Program-made: the position numbers and the translations under genes
Part shown: positions 28,534-40,705 of the stretch, piece by piece
Layout of the letters: every line of letters begins with the position of its first letter
Position numbering within the stretch: position 1 is the stretch's first letter
The notes under the pieces: generated by a model
Database searches by the model: none
What the model was told of the DNA's origin: nothing
What the model saw: the letters and a program-made list of their open reading frames with translations, nothing else
DNA from: Alphaproteobacteria bacterium
GTDB lineage: Bacteria > Pseudomonadota > Alphaproteobacteria > Caulobacterales > Maricaulaceae
DNA: 64,000 bases
Direction of reading: 5' to 3'
Assembly: GCA_024742735.1 (NCBI GenBank)
Contig: JANSXV010000003.1
Location: 372,001-436,000, forward strand

Positions 28534-31500
28534 GGCGCCGCCGATCAAGGTCGTCGTGGTCACGCTGGACAATCATTTGGCCAGCGCCGCGGACCGTGCG
28601 GTCGAGCGTCTGCAGAAAAGCTATCCCGGTCTTCAGCTCGCCTTCCACGCCGCCGCCGATTTCGGCGCCAGCGAGGAGCGCCTGGCGGAGTGCCATGCCG
28701 ACATCGCCTCGGGCGACATCATCGTGGCCAACATGATGTTCCTGGAAGACCACATCAAAGCGGTCCTGCCCGCGCTGTCCGAGCGCGCGCCCCATTGCGA
28801 CGCCATCGTCGGCGCCATGTCGGGCCCGGAGATCGTGCGTCTGACCCGTCTGGGCGAGCTCGACATGGGCGCACCCCAGGGCGGGCTGATGAAGGCGCTG
28901 AAGAAGCTGCGCGGCGGGGCGGGCAAGGACCCGGCCAAGGCCGGCGGCAAGAGCCAGATGGGCCTGTTGCGCGCGCTGCCCAAAGTGCTGCGCTTCCTGC
29001 CCGGCAAGGCGCAGAACCTGCGCTCCTACTTCCTGACCATGCAGTACTGGCTTGCCGGGTCGGAAGAGAATTTCGCGAACATGATCGGCCATCTGATCGA
29101 CCGTTATGCGGCCGGTCCGCGGGCGGTCTATCGCGGGCGCGCCTCCATCGAGGCGCCCATCGAATACCCTGAAGAGGGTCTGTATCATCCGGACTGCGAG
29201 AGCCGGATCACCGAGCGCGTGGCGGCCCTCCCCGCCGGGCGCAAGGCGGGGGCCGGGACCGTCGGTGTCCTGATCATGCGTTCCTATGTGCTCGCCGGGG
29301 ATGTCGGTCATTATGATGGCGTCATCCGGGCTCTTGAAGCACAGGGGCTCGACGTGATCCCGGCCTTCGCCAGCGGCCTGGACGCGCGTCCGGCCATCGA
29401 GAAATTCTTCATGGCCGAGGGCCGACCCTGCGTGGACGCGGTGGTGTCCCTGACCGGATTCTCCCTGGTGGGAGGCCCCGCCTATAACGACGCCGGCTCG
29501 GCGGAGAAGGTCCTGAAGCAGATGGATGTGCCCTACATCGCGGCCCATCCGCTGGAATTCCAGTCGCTGGAGGACTGGCGCGGCTCGACCGGCGGGCTGA
29601 CCCCGGTGGAAGCCTCCATGATGGTGACCATCCCGGAACTGGACGGCGCGACCAACCCGATCATCTATGGCGGACGCTGCGCCAGCGGAACCCAATGCAC
29701 CGGCTGCGATCGCAAGTGTTCCTTCCCCGACGGCGATGCGCGGGCCATGCGCTCCTGCGCGGAACGCGCCGAAATGCTGGCCGCGCGCACGGCCAAGATC
29801 GTGGCCATGCGCCGGGCCGAGCTGGCTCAGCGCAAGCTGGCCATCGTGCTGTTCAACTTCCCGCCCAATTCCGGCGCAGCCGGCACGGCGGCCAACCTGT
29901 CGGTCTTCCGCTCGCTGCATAACCTGATGAAGGCCATGAAGGCCGAGGGCTACACGATCGACGTGCCCGAAACGCTGGACGATCTGAAAGCGGCGATCCT
30001 GGAAGGCTCGTCGGCCCAGTTCGGAACCGACGCCAACATTCTCGACCGCATCCCGGTGGACGATCATGTGCGGCGCGAGCCCTATCTCGCCGAGATCGAG
30101 GCGGCCTGGGGGCCGGCGCCCGGGCGCAAGGACACCGACGGGCGCTCGCTCTTCGTCCTGGGCGCCAGGTTCGGCAACATCATGGTCGGGCTGCAGCCGG
30201 GCTTCGGGTATGAGGGCGATCCCATGCGCCTTCTGTTTGAAGGTTCGTTCGCGCCGACCCATGCCTTCTCAGCCTTCTACCGCTATCTGCGCGAGGATTT
30301 CGGCGCTAACGCCGTCCTGCATTTCGGCACCCATGGCGCGCTGGAATTCATGCCCGGCAAGCAGACCGGCATGTCCGGCGATTGCTGGTCGGACCGGCTG
30401 ATCGGCGACCTGCCCAATTTCTACCTGTACTGCGCCGACAACCCGTCCGAAGGCCTGATCGCCAAGCGGCGCGGCGCGGCGACGCTGATCAGCTATCTCA
30501 CCCCGGCCATCGCCAGGGCGGGCCTCTATCGCGGCCTGACCGAGCTGAAGGACACGCTGGACGACTGGCGCAAGCTGGACGCCGACGCGCCGGCGGCCCG
30601 CCGCAACAGCCTGGCCGAGCTCATCCAGACCCAGGCGGTCGAGCTGGAGATGGCCGAGGCCCAGCCTGTCTGGACCGGTCAGGACACGGTGCGCATCGAG
30701 ATGCTGCGCCAGGATCTGGCCGAGCTGGAATCCACCCTGATCCCCCACGGCCTCCACGTGCTGGGCGAGATGCCGGACGCCGACGCACGGCGTGAGCTCC
30801 TGAACGCCATCGCCGAGATCGAGCACGGCAGCCCGGCGCCCAGCGCGGCCATGGACGTGCTGCTGGAAACCGCCGACGCCAAGGCGGCGCTGGCCAGGCT
30901 GCCATCATCGGAGCGTGACGCCTGGGCCCCCGTGTTCAAGCGCCTGGCCCAGACTGAAAAGGGCCTGCGCGACAATGACGAGCTGACCGCGACGCTGAAC
31001 GCCCTGCGCGGCGGCTTCGTGCCGCCGGTCGCCGGCGGCGACCTGATCCGCAACCCGGACATCCTGCCCACCGGCCGCAACATGCACGGCTTCGACCCCT
31101 TCCGCCTGCCCAGCGCCTGGGCGGTGAAGGACGGCGCGGACCAGGCCGAACGCCTGATCAAGCGCCATGTGGAGGACGGCAACGCCTTCCCTGAAACCAT
31201 CGCCATGGTCCTGTGGGGCACCGACAATCTGAAGACCGAGGGCGGGCCCATCGGCCAGGCTCTGGCGCTCATGGGCGCGCGCCCGCGCCAGGACAGCTTC
31301 GGCCGGATCTCCGGCGCGGAGCTGATTCCGTTGGACGAGCTGGGCCGGCCGCGCGTGGACGTGCTGGTCACCCTGTCAGGCATTTTCCGCGACCTGCTGC
31401 CGCTGCAGACCCGCATGCTGGCCGAGGCCGCCTATCTGGCCGCCACCGCCGAGGACGAGCCGCTGGAGATGAACCCGATCCGCCGCCATGCGCTGGAATA

Positions 31501-32284
31501 CGCCAACCAGCACGGCGTCGACATGGACACTGCGGCGCTTCGCGTCTTCTCCAATGCCGACGGGGCCTATGGCGCCAACGTCAACCAGCTGATCGACAGC
31601 GGCATGTGGGATGACGAGGACGAGCTGGCCGACGCCTATGAAAAGCGCAAGTGCTACGCCTTCGGGCGCACGGGCGGCGCGGTGAAGCAGGACCGGATCC
31701 TGGGTTCGATTTTGTCGGACGTGGATCTGGCCTACCAGAATCTGGATTCGGTCGAGCTGGGCATTACGACCATCGACCATTATTTCGACACGCTGGGCGG
31801 CATCGACCGCGCCGTGCGCCGGGCGCGCGGCGGGGAGGAAGCCACCGTCTATATCGGCGACCAGACCGGCGGCGAAGGCAAGGTGCGCACCCTGTCCGAA
31901 CAGGTCGCGCTGGAGACTCGAACCCGGGTCCTGAACCCGCGCTGGTATGAAGGCATGCTGCGCCACGGTCATGAGGGCGTGCGCAATATCGAGGCCCAGG
32001 TGACCAACACCATGGGCTGGTCGGCCACCACCGGCCAGGTCCAGCCCTGGGTCTATCAGAAGATCACCGAAACCTATGTGCTCGACGAGGAAATGCGCGA
32101 GCGGATGGCCGCGCTGAACCCGAAAGCCTCCGCGCGCCTGTCAGAGCGCCTGCTGGAGGCCAGCGAGCGCAATTACTGGAAGCCCGACGCCGCCACGCTC
32201 GAAGCCCTCAAGCGCGCCGGCCAGGATCTCGAAGACCGCCTGGAGGGCGTCGCCCCTCCTCCCGCCGCAGCCGCAAGCGCGTAA
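28505..32284 (+). CDS. bchH: magnesium chelatase subunit H
   Basis: BchH binds protoporphyrin IX and receives Mg2+ with the help of the BchI-BchD motor. At 1259 residues it is slightly longer than usual. It contains the cobN/Mg-chelatase core ([23 protein letters not shown] region, [14 protein letters not shown]) and [10 protein letters not shown] cysteine cluster [13 protein letters not shown] followed by SC (C-x2-C-x3-C-x12-C) matches the reported [4Fe-4S] motif of BchH. It starts inside bchB, so translation is coupled. The porphyrin branch point is set here; bchM two genes on uses its product. Confidence 0.97.
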
Positions 32285-33207
<923 letters not shown>

Positions 33208-33208
<1 letters not shown>

Positions 33209-33906
33209 TGTCCGGGGCGACCTACCAGCAGCGCCGCGACGCGCTTGAGACCTATTTCGACCGGACCGCATCGGACGCGTGGGCCAAGCTCACCTCCGAT
33301 GCGCCGGTCTCCGGCGTGCGCGCGAAAGTGCGCGCGGGCCGGGACCATATCCGCGACACCATCCTTGAGTGGCTGCCCGGTGATCTCACCGGTCAGACCG
33401 TGCTCGACGCCGGCTGCGGCGCGGGCCAGCTGGCCTTCGCCATGGCCGAGCGCGGCGCGCAGGTCGAGGCGGTGGATCTGGCCTCGACGCTTCTGGACAT
33501 CGCCGCCGAACGCGCGCCCGAGCATGTGCGCGAGCGCGTGCAGTTCCGCGCCGGCGACATGCTCGATCCCGACGGCGCCCCCGTCGACCGGGTCGTGGCC
33601 ATGGACAGCATCATCCACTACCGCCCCGCCGACATGACAGACATGATCGCAGGGCTCGCCAGCCGCGCGCAGGACCAGGTGATCTTCACCTTCGCCCCGC
33701 GCACCCCGATGCTCACCGCACTCTGGTTCGTGGGCAAGCTGTTCCCGAAATCAGACCGCTCGCCGGCCATCGTCCCGGTATCCGAAGCCGGCCTGCGCAA
33801 GCGGATCGCGGCCCATCCCGGCCTTGAAGGCTGGCGGGTCGGGCGGACGCTGCGGGTCGATCGCTTCTTCTACATTTCTCAAGCCATGGAGCTGGTGCGC
33901 GAATGA
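33208..33906 (+). CDS. bchM: Mg-protoporphyrin IX O-methyltransferase
   Basis: BchM methylates the ring-C propionate of Mg-protoporphyrin IX with SAM. The 232 residues have motif I as VLDAGCGAGQLAFAMAERG, an acidic end of strand beta-2 (VEAVDLAS) and the C-terminal FYISQAMELVRE typical of BchM. The start ATG at 33208 shares its A with the bchL stop. It ends in an ATGA overlap with lhaA. Confidence 0.96.
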
Positions 33907-35336
33907 CCGACCGGCGCTCCGAAAATGCGCGCAAGTGGGCGGAGCTGGCCAAGGCCATGCTCCCGTTCGCGGATGCTGCGACGACGGAGCTGCCCCTCAA
34001 GCGCCTGCTGCGCCTGTCTTTATTCCAGGTGTCTGTGGGCATGGCTGCCGTCCTGCTGACCGGCACGCTGAACCGGGTGATGATCGCAGAGCTCGGCGTC
34101 CCGGCCTGGCTTGTCGCGCTGATGGTCGCGCTGCCGCTGGTCTTCGCACCGCTACGCGCCCTGATCGGCTTCAAGTCCGACACCCACGCCTCGCTGCTCG
34201 GCTGGCGGCGCGTGCCCTATGTCTGGTTCGGCACCATCATGCAGTTCGGCGGCCTGGCGATCATGCCGTTCGCGCTGCTTCTGTTGACAGTCGAGAATAT
34301 AGGACCGGTCTGGTTCGGCGTTGCGGCTTCCGGCCTGTCCTTCCTGCTGGTGGGCGCCGGACTTCACACCACCCAGACCGCCGGCCTCGCGCTCGCCACC
34401 GACCTCGCCACAGAGGAAAGCCGCCCGCGGGTCGTCGCACTCCTGTACGTCATGCTGCTGGTCGGCATGCTGCTGAGCGCGGTCGTGATCGGCTTCTTCC
34501 TCATCGAGTTTTCGCCAACGCGCCTGATCCGGGTGATCCAGGGCGCCGCCGTGGTCACGCTGGCGCTCAACATGATCGCCATGTGGCGCCAGGAAGCGCG
34601 CCAGCCCCATCTCACCGATCCGCAGAAAGAGCGACCGGTCTTTTCGGACGCCTGGCGCGCTTTCATGAAGGGTGGCCGGCCTGCACGCCTGCTGATCGCC
34701 GTCGGGCTTGGGTCGGCGGGATTCGCCATGCAGGACGTTCTTCTTGAGCCCTATGGCGGTGAGGTTCTGGGTCTATCGGTTGGCGGGACGACGCTTCTGA
34801 CCGCCCTGTGGGCCGCCGGCGCCCTGTGCGGGTTCGCACTGGCCGCTCGCGGACTGTCAAGGGGAAGCGACCCCCATCGCCTTGCCGCTTACGGCATGGT
34901 CATCGGCATCTTCGCCTTCGCCGCCGTGGTCATGTCCGACCCGATGGGCTCGAGCCTCATGTTCCGCATCGGCGCGACGCTGATCGGCTTGGGCGGAGGT
35001 CTGTTCTCAGTGGGCACGCTGACCGCCGTGATGGAGCTTGGCGAAACTGACGGCGCGGGCATTGCGCTGGGCGCCTGGGGCGCGGTGCAGGCCACCGCCG
35101 CTGGCGTCGCCGTCGCCCTGGGCGGCGGAATCAAGGACATCGTCGGCATGCTCGCCGACGCAGACCGGCTCGGGCCGGCGCTTCACGGACCGGCCGTCGG
35201 CTATTCGGCCGTTTATCATATCGAAATTGCGCTTCTTTTCGCCGCGCTCGCGGCGATCGGACCTCTTGCAAGGCACGCAGGCGGCGACTCGGAGCGCACA
35301 CGGGGCAAGTTCGGTTTGACCGAATTCCCCGGCTAA
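33903..35336 (+). CDS. lhaA: LH1 assembly protein LhaA (PucC-family MFS)
   Basis: LhaA helps to assemble the LH1 ring, probably by delivering bacteriochlorophyll. The 477-residue protein has about 12 membrane helices and the BCD-family signatures LTGTLNRVMIAELGVPAWLVALM and FKSDTHASLLGWRRVPYVW. Its place between bchM and puhA is the standard order in purple bacteria. It is a paralogue of the gene at 19966-21300. Confidence 0.95.
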   Translation: MTDRRSENARKWAELAKAMLPFADAATTELPLKRLLRLSLFQVSVGMAAVLLTGTLNRVMIAELGVPAWLVALMVALPLVFAPLRALIGFKSDTHASLLGWRRVPYVWFGTIMQFGGLAIMPFALLLLTVENIGPVWFGVAASGLSFLLVGAGLHTTQTAGLALATDLATEESRPRVVALLYVMLLVGMLLSAVVIGFFLIEFSPTRLIRVIQGAAVVTLALNMIAMWRQEARQPHLTDPQKERPVFSDAWRAFMKGGRPARLLIAVGLGSAGFAMQDVLLEPYGGEVLGLSVGGTTLLTALWAAGALCGFALAARGLSRGSDPHRLAAYGMVIGIFAFAAVVMSDPMGSSLMFRIGATLIGLGGGLFSVGTLTAVMELGETDGAGIALGAWGAVQATAAGVAVALGGGIKDIVGMLADADRLGPALHGPAVGYSAVYHIEIALLFAALAAIGPLARHAGGDSERTRGKFGLTEFPG

Positions 35337-35357
35337 AGGCTGGAAGGAGGCCTTGAA

Positions 35358-36131
35358 ATGGAAGGTGTACAGATTGTCGGATCGTTGGATTTCGCGACGC
35401 TCCTTTTCATCATTTTCACTCTGTTCTTCGTCGGCCTGGTGTTCCACCTGCTGAAGGAAGGACGCCGCGAAGGCTTTCCGCTGGAATCCGATGAGACCGG
35501 GCGGCTGGAAAGCATCGGCGGGACCTGGCTTCCGGACGCCAAGACCTATCATCTGGCTGACGGCCGCACGGTTCACAAACCCGACCGCCTCCGTGATCCG
35601 GACTATTCCGGCAAGATGAAGCGTATAGCCAAGTGGGCCGGCGCTCCGATCGAGCCGGTCGGCGATCCGATGCAATCGGGGATCGGCCCAGGCGCCTACG
35701 CCCTTCGCGAGGACATCCCGGACGTCACCCACGAAAATCTGCCGAAGATCGTCCCTATGTCCTCCATGCCAGACTTTTCGGTGGCGGAGAAAAGCGTTGA
35801 TCCGCGCGGCCTGGACGTCATCGCCGCCGACGGCGCCAGCGCAGGCAAGATCTCCGATATCTGGGTGGACCGCGCCGAAGCGCTCGTACGCTATTACGAG
35901 GTGGAGTTAGCTGCTGACGGCCGCAAGGTCCTGCTGCCCTACGCCTTCGCCAACGTTAAGGGCAAGGCCGGCAAGGTGCTCGCGCCTTCCATCACCGCCG
36001 CGCAGTTCGCTGGGGTTCCAGCCCACGCTTCGCCCAACCAGGTTACCCGGCTGGAGGAAGAAAAGATCAGTGCTTACTACGCCGCGGGCACGCTGTACGC
36101 CACTCCGCGCCGTGAATCGCCGGTGATCTGA
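35358..36131 (+). CDS. puhA: photosynthetic reaction centre subunit H
   Basis: PuhA caps the reaction centre on the cytoplasmic side and shapes proton delivery to QB. The 257 residues have one N-terminal helix (ATLLFIIFTLFFVGLVFHLL), the segment REGFPLESDE and a PRC-barrel domain with VAEKSVDPRGLDVIAADG and DIWVDRAEALVRYYEVEL. GAAGGAGG lies ahead of the ATG. The stop overlaps the puhB start at TGATG. Confidence 0.97.
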   Translation: MEGVQIVGSLDFATLLFIIFTLFFVGLVFHLLKEGRREGFPLESDETGRLESIGGTWLPDAKTYHLADGRTVHKPDRLRDPDYSGKMKRIAKWAGAPIEPVGDPMQSGIGPGAYALREDIPDVTHENLPKIVPMSSMPDFSVAEKSVDPRGLDVIAADGASAGKISDIWVDRAEALVRYYEVELAADGRKVLLPYAFANVKGKAGKVLAPSITAAQFAGVPAHASPNQVTRLEEEKISAYYAAGTLYATPRRESPVI

Positions 36132-36805
36132 TGTGTGATCCGGACACGATCAAGGAAGAACCCATCCCAGGCCTTCCTGACTACCTGCCGGAGGGTGAAC
36201 ACATCCTCTGGCGGGGAAGCCCTGACTGGCGTGCGCTCGCGATGCACGTCTTCCATGTGCGCGCGGTCGCCATCTATTTCATCCTGCTTCTGGTCTGGCA
36301 GGTCGGAACCGCGGTCATGAACGGCGCGGCGCCAAATGTGGCGCTGGCCGAGCGGCTGACGCTCGTGCCGATGGCCGCGTTCACGATCGGTCTTCTGGGC
36401 TTGCTCGCCTGGCTATTTGCGCGCTCCACCATCTACACCATCACCAATGAGCGTGTGGTGATCCGGGCGGGCGTCGCCCTGCCCAAGGCGATCAACATCC
36501 CCTTCACCATCGTCGAGACCGCCGGCCTGAACCTGCGAAAGAGCGGCAATGGTGATATCGCCCTGTCGCTGGTGAAGTCCGAACGCGCGCTTTACCTGCC
36601 GCTCTGGCCCCATGCCCGGCCGTGGAAGATCACCCGCGCCGAACCGATGCTGCGCGGCCTCTCCGAAGCCGCCGACGTCGCTGAGATTCTCGCCGGCGCC
36701 TTGGCTGAAAAGGCCGGCCAGCCTGCGACCCGCATCGTAATCGCCGATGCCCAACCGATCGCCGCCCGTTCCGCTCCGGCGCGAGCTGCGGCTCTCAACT
36801 CCTGA
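36131..36805 (+). CDS. puhB: photosynthetic complex assembly protein PuhB
   Basis: PuhB aids reaction-centre assembly in the membrane. The 224 residues begin with the family segment PIPGLPDYLPEGEHILWRGSPDWR. Helices at about 45-65 and 78-97 follow, then a bacterial PH-like domain (TIYTITNERVVIRAGVALPKAINIPF). ATG overlaps the puhA stop by one base. Confidence 0.95.
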   Translation: MCDPDTIKEEPIPGLPDYLPEGEHILWRGSPDWRALAMHVFHVRAVAIYFILLLVWQVGTAVMNGAAPNVALAERLTLVPMAAFTIGLLGLLAWLFARSTIYTITNERVVIRAGVALPKAINIPFTIVETAGLNLRKSGNGDIALSLVKSERALYLPLWPHARPWKITRAEPMLRGLSEAADVAEILAGALAEKAGQPATRIVIADAQPIAARSAPARAAALNS

Positions 36806-36828
36806 CGCGCTCCTGGACCGTTTTGACC

Positions 36829-37305
36829 ATGAATAGACAAGAAATCCTCCACCGCCGCGCCCTCGCTGGGATCGCTGTGCTGGTCGTGATCACGATCGTG
36901 ATGACGGCGATCGCCCAACTCACCGGGGCTGGTGCGCGATATACGCCGAACGGGGAAGCCATCGCCACGGCCGAGCTTCGGTTCGAGGATCAAAGCAATG
37001 GCGTAGTTGCGGTCTATGACGGCCAGTCCGGCGCACGGATTGTCGCCTTCGGCATGGATGAGGGCGTTTTCGTGCGCTCTGTCATGCGCGGCGTCGCGCG
37101 CCAGCGCCGCCTGCGCGGCGATGACAGTCAGGCGCCAGTGGAACTGAGCCGCCAGAGCGATGGCGAGCTCTGGCTCACCGATCCGGTCACGGGCGTGCAG
37201 ATCTATCTGGGCGCTTTCGGACCGGACAATCTGGCCGCCTTCAACGCTCTGCTCGACAGCCGCCAGCAGATCAGCGCGTCAATCGAGGCAGGAGAGGCCT
37301 CATGA
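36829..37305 (+). CDS. puhC: photosynthetic complex assembly protein PuhC
   Basis: PuhC is a single-pass assembly factor for RC-LH1. The 158-residue protein has one N-terminal helix (ALAGIAVLVVITIVMTAIAQL) and a periplasmic domain with ELRFEDQSNGVVAVYDGQSG and FVRSVMRGVARQRRLRG, which match the family. I use the ATG at 36829, two codons after an in-frame TTG. It overlaps the next gene at ATGA. Confidence 0.92.
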   Translation: MNRQEILHRRALAGIAVLVVITIVMTAIAQLTGAGARYTPNGEAIATAELRFEDQSNGVVAVYDGQSGARIVAFGMDEGVFVRSVMRGVARQRRLRGDDSQAPVELSRQSDGELWLTDPVTGVQIYLGAFGPDNLAAFNALLDSRQQISASIEAGEAS

Positions 37306-37595
37306 CCCAGTCAGCGCGCCGGTTCGACATCCCGTGCACCATCGAAGTGGAGCACACCAATGAGCATCTGCACGCCCATGTGTCCCTGGAGGGTGATGTG
37401 CCGATCTATCCAGGCGACCGCGTTCGCGTGCATGGCGAAGCCATCCAGGTGCTGTTCGGAGAGTCCGCGACCTACTCGCGCACCGCCACAGTGATGCGCG
37501 CGGGCTGGCTGTCCCGTCAGTGGACGAAATTCCTAGCGAGCCTGGAAATCACCGAACTTTACGAAGTCAGTTTCTCAGCGGGGAGGAAATTATGA
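37302..37595 (+). CDS. small conserved PGC protein between puhC and acsF
   Basis: This 97-residue soluble protein of unknown function is coupled by ATGA overlaps to puhC before it and acsF after it. It shows PVYPGDRV-like [22 protein letters not shown] and a C-terminal [22 protein letters not shown] similar short gene occupies this position in other puh operons (from memory, sometimes called puhD). No transmembrane segment or cofactor motif is visible. The tight coupling suggests that it works with the cyclase or in RC assembly. Confidence 0.75.
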   Translation: MTQSARRFDIPCTIEVEHTNEHLHAHVSLEGDVPIYPGDRVRVHGEAIQVLFGESATYSRTATVMRAGWLSRQWTKFLASLEITELYEVSFSAGRKL

Positions 37596-38677
37596 ACATC
37601 CACACCAGAGCAACTGCCGCTGACACGGCCCTGCGCGAACCCAACGACACGACCCGCATGGCCCAGGAAACGACCATGCTCAGCCCGCGCTTCTACACCA
37701 CGGACTTCGGTGAAATGGACGCGCTGGACATTGAGCCGGTACGCCGCGAATGGGATGAGCTGATCTCCGATCTGGAAGCCGACCCCAACAAGGGTCACTT
37801 CCGGCGCACCGAGGCCTTCGAGAACGCGTTGATGACCCTGCCGGAAGACCTGCGCAAGGAGTTCGTCGACTTCCTCGTCAGCTCGCTGACGGCTGAATTT
37901 TCGGGCTGCGTGCTCTATGGCGAAATCGTCAAGAACATCAAGAACCCCGAGGCCAAGAAGCTCTTCAAGTACATGGCCCGCGATGAATCGCGCCATGCCG
38001 GCTTTATCAACACCTGTTTGAAGGATTATGGGATCGGGGTTGATCTGGGCTTTCTGACGAAGACGAAGAAGTACACCTTCTTCAAACCGAAATTCATCTT
38101 CTATGCGACCTATCTGTCCGAGAAGATCGGTTATGCGCGCTACATCACAATCTACCGTCAGCTGGAGCGCCATCCCGAGCACCAGTTCCACCCGATTTTC
38201 TCTTGGTTCAAGGAGTGGTGTAACGATGAGTTCAAGCATGGTGAGGCCTTCGCGCTCATCATGCGGGCCAACCCGCACCTTCTTCAGGGCGCCAACAAGC
38301 TGTGGATCAAGTTCTTCCTGAACGCGGTCTATGCGACCATGTATGTGCGCGATCATGCCCGCCCGGCCTTCCACAAGGCCCTGGGCGTGGATCCCACTGA
38401 ATACGACTACCAGGTATTCGCCATCTGCTCGGAGATCACCAAGCAGGTCTTCCCGATGACGCTGGACATCGACAACCCCAAATTCCGCGCCAAGCTGGAG
38501 CGGATGCGGGTTGTTATGGACCGCATGTGGGCCGCCAAGGAAGAAGGCGGAATCATGGGCGCGCTCAAGCGAGGCGTCTGCGGCGTGCAGGCTGCGTGGA
38601 CTTTCGCCGGGCTGTACTTCCTGCCCACCACCCCCAACGAAGCCCCGCAGGACGTGCGACTGCATCCGGCCTGGTAG
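37592..38677 (+). CDS. acsF: aerobic Mg-protoporphyrin IX monomethyl ester cyclase
   Basis: AcsF is the diiron, O2-dependent enzyme that builds ring E of protochlorophyllide. The 361 residues include the iron-binding helices with [39 protein letters not shown]. The ATG at 37592 has GGGGAGGAA ahead. No anaerobic cyclase (bchE) is seen in the window, so ring closure appears to need oxygen, fitting an aerobic phototroph. Flanking puhE and orf97 are cotranscribed. Confidence 0.97.
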   Translation: MNIHTRATAADTALREPNDTTRMAQETTMLSPRFYTTDFGEMDALDIEPVRREWDELISDLEADPNKGHFRRTEAFENALMTLPEDLRKEFVDFLVSSLTAEFSGCVLYGEIVKNIKNPEAKKLFKYMARDESRHAGFINTCLKDYGIGVDLGFLTKTKKYTFFKPKFIFYATYLSEKIGYARYITIYRQLERHPEHQFHPIFSWFKEWCNDEFKHGEAFALIMRANPHLLQGANKLWIKFFLNAVYATMYVRDHARPAFHKALGVDPTEYDYQVFAICSEITKQVFPMTLDIDNPKFRAKLERMRVVMDRMWAAKEEGGIMGALKRGVCGVQAAWTFAGLYFLPTTPNEAPQDVRLHPAW

Positions 38678-38689
38678 GAGGCACCGGCC

Positions 38690-39466
38690 ATGGACCTCGT
38701 TCTGCCCGTTCTGGCGACCCTAGCGCTCTGGTGGTTCTCCACCGGACTGATCATGGTGCTGGCCGAGCGCAGCCGGGGCCTGCGGCTTGTCGCCATGGCC
38801 GGCGCGAGCGTTCTGGCGGCCATCGCCGTTGCGACATTGTGGATGACGCGCGAGCTGGCGACGCCGGCGGGCACGTATGTCGCCTCCCTTTCGGCGCTCG
38901 CGATCTGGGCCTGGCATGAGATGAGCTTTCTATTCGGCTACCTCACCGGCCCCAATCGCGGGACCTGCCCGGTCGAGCTCGTAGGCTGGCCGCGATTCCG
39001 CAACGCCACTGCGACATTGATCCATCATGAGGCGGCCCTTGCCGCCACAGTTGTCGGGCTGGGCTTCATCAGTCTGACCGCGGCCAACCCGGCGGGCTTT
39101 TTGGTCTTCGCTCTTCTGTTTGCGCTTCGCCTGAGCTCGAAGTTCAATCTTTTCCTCGGCGCGCCGCACTTCTCAGACCAGCTACTCCCCTCGCGGCTCG
39201 CTCATTTGCGGAGCTATTTCCGCGTGGCGCCGGTCGGGCCGTTCTTCATTATCACGACTTCAATGATCGCCGTGCTTGCGGCCAGCCTGCTGTGGGGCGC
39301 GGCCGGCGCCTCTTCGCCGTTTGACGCCGCGCTATTGGCCCTTCTCGGGGCGCTGGCCGCGCTTGGCGCTGTCGAACATCTGTTTCTCGCCTTGCCGCTG
39401 CAGGACTCCGTCCTGTGGCGCTGGCTGCTTCCCGCGCGCGATCCGCGCCGGACACCGGATCTCTAG
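38690..39466 (+). CDS. puhE: photosynthetic complex assembly protein PuhE
   Basis: PuhE (DUF3623) is a polytopic membrane protein needed for normal RC and pigment levels. The 258 residues form about seven helices and carry the conserved HEMSFLFGYLTGPNRGTCP, SSKFNLFLGAPHFSDQLLP and FRVAPVGPFF segments. AGGAGG precedes the ATG at 38690. It sits in its usual place between acsF and hemA. Confidence 0.95.
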   Translation: MDLVLPVLATLALWWFSTGLIMVLAERSRGLRLVAMAGASVLAAIAVATLWMTRELATPAGTYVASLSALAIWAWHEMSFLFGYLTGPNRGTCPVELVGWPRFRNATATLIHHEAALAATVVGLGFISLTAANPAGFLVFALLFALRLSSKFNLFLGAPHFSDQLLPSRLAHLRSYFRVAPVGPFFIITTSMIAVLAASLLWGAAGASSPFDAALLALLGALAALGAVEHLFLALPLQDSVLWRWLLPARDPRRTPDL

Positions 39467-39481
39467 AAGTGAGAAAGTCCC

Positions 39482-40705
39482 ATGGATTTCGATACTTTCT
39501 TCAGCGACCAGCTCGCCGGCCTCAAGGCCGAGGGCAATTATCGAGTCTTCACAGACATCGAACGCCGGCGCGGTGCCTTCCCGGCGGCCACCCGGCATAC
39601 CCAGACCGGCGAGACCCGTGAGGTCACGGTGTGGTGCTCAAACGATTATCTGGGCATGGGCCAGAGCAAGGTCGTCCTGGACGCCATGCATGAAGCGCTC
39701 GACAAGTGCGGCGCAGGTGCCGGAGGCACGCGCAACATCTCGGGCACGAACCACTACCATGTGCTGCTCGAGCGTGAACTGGCCGATCTGCACGGCAAGG
39801 AAGCCGCGCTCCTGTTCACATCCGGCTATGTGTCGAACTGGGCGGCGCTTGGGACACTGGCGGCTCGGATTCCCGGCTGCGTCGTCCTGTCGGATGCGCT
39901 GAATCACGCTTCCATGATCGAAGGCATCCGCCATTCGCGCGCGGAGAAGCATGTTTTCGCCCACAATGATCCCGAAGATCTCGACCGGCGCCTGTCACAG
40001 ATGGATCCGGACCGGCCTAAGCTCGTGGCCTTTGAGTCGGTCTATTCCATGGACGGCGACATCGCACCCATCGCCGAGATCTGTGATGTCGCCGACAAGC
40101 ATGGCGCCATGACCTATCTCGATGAAGTCCATGGCGTTGGACTCTACGGCCCGCGCGGCGGGGGCATCGCCGAGCGCGACGACCTGATGGACAGGCTGAC
40201 CGTCATTGAAGGCACACTGGGCAAGGCGTTCGGCGTGATGGGCGGATATATCGCTGCGTCCGAGGCGCTGTGTGACTTCGTGCGCTCATTTTCCTCCGGT
40301 TTCATCTTCACGACCGCGCTCCCACCGGCCGTAGCCGCAGGCGCGCGCGCCGCAGTGAAGCATCTGAAAGTGTCGGAAATGGAGCGTCGGCGTCAGCAGC
40401 GGAATGTGCGCGTCGTGCGCGCGAAGCTGGCCGAGCTGGGCATACCGACCTTGGACAACCCAAGCCACATTGTGCCGGTGATGGTCGGCGATCCGGTCAA
40501 GTGCAAGCGGATCAGCGATTGGTTGATGGACACCCATGGCATATATGTTCAGCCCATCAACTACCCCACGGTGCCCAAGGGGACCGAGAGGCTGCGTCTG
40601 ACGCCCTCGCCGGTCCACACCGATGGCGACATTGATCGTCTGGTCACCGCGCTCTCACAGATCTGGTCGGAATGCGCCCTTCATCGCAAATTCAACGTCG
40701 CATAG
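39482..40705 (+). CDS. hemA: 5-aminolevulinate synthase
   Basis: HemA condenses glycine with succinyl-CoA to ALA, the alphaproteobacterial entry to tetrapyrroles. The 407 residues show [21 protein letters not shown], the PLP-binding [17 protein letters not shown] and the Schiff-base lysine in [12 protein letters not shown]. It is the penultimate gene of the superoperon, which ties precursor supply to pigment demand. A second, housekeeping copy may exist elsewhere. Confidence 0.97.
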   Translation: MDFDTFFSDQLAGLKAEGNYRVFTDIERRRGAFPAATRHTQTGETREVTVWCSNDYLGMGQSKVVLDAMHEALDKCGAGAGGTRNISGTNHYHVLLERELADLHGKEAALLFTSGYVSNWAALGTLAARIPGCVVLSDALNHASMIEGIRHSRAEKHVFAHNDPEDLDRRLSQMDPDRPKLVAFESVYSMDGDIAPIAEICDVADKHGAMTYLDEVHGVGLYGPRGGGIAERDDLMDRLTVIEGTLGKAFGVMGGYIAASEALCDFVRSFSSGFIFTTALPPAVAAGARAAVKHLKVSEMERRRQQRNVRVVRAKLAELGIPTLDNPSHIVPVMVGDPVKCKRISDWLMDTHGIYVQPINYPTVPKGTERLRLTPSPVHTDGDIDRLVTALSQIWSECALHRKFNVA

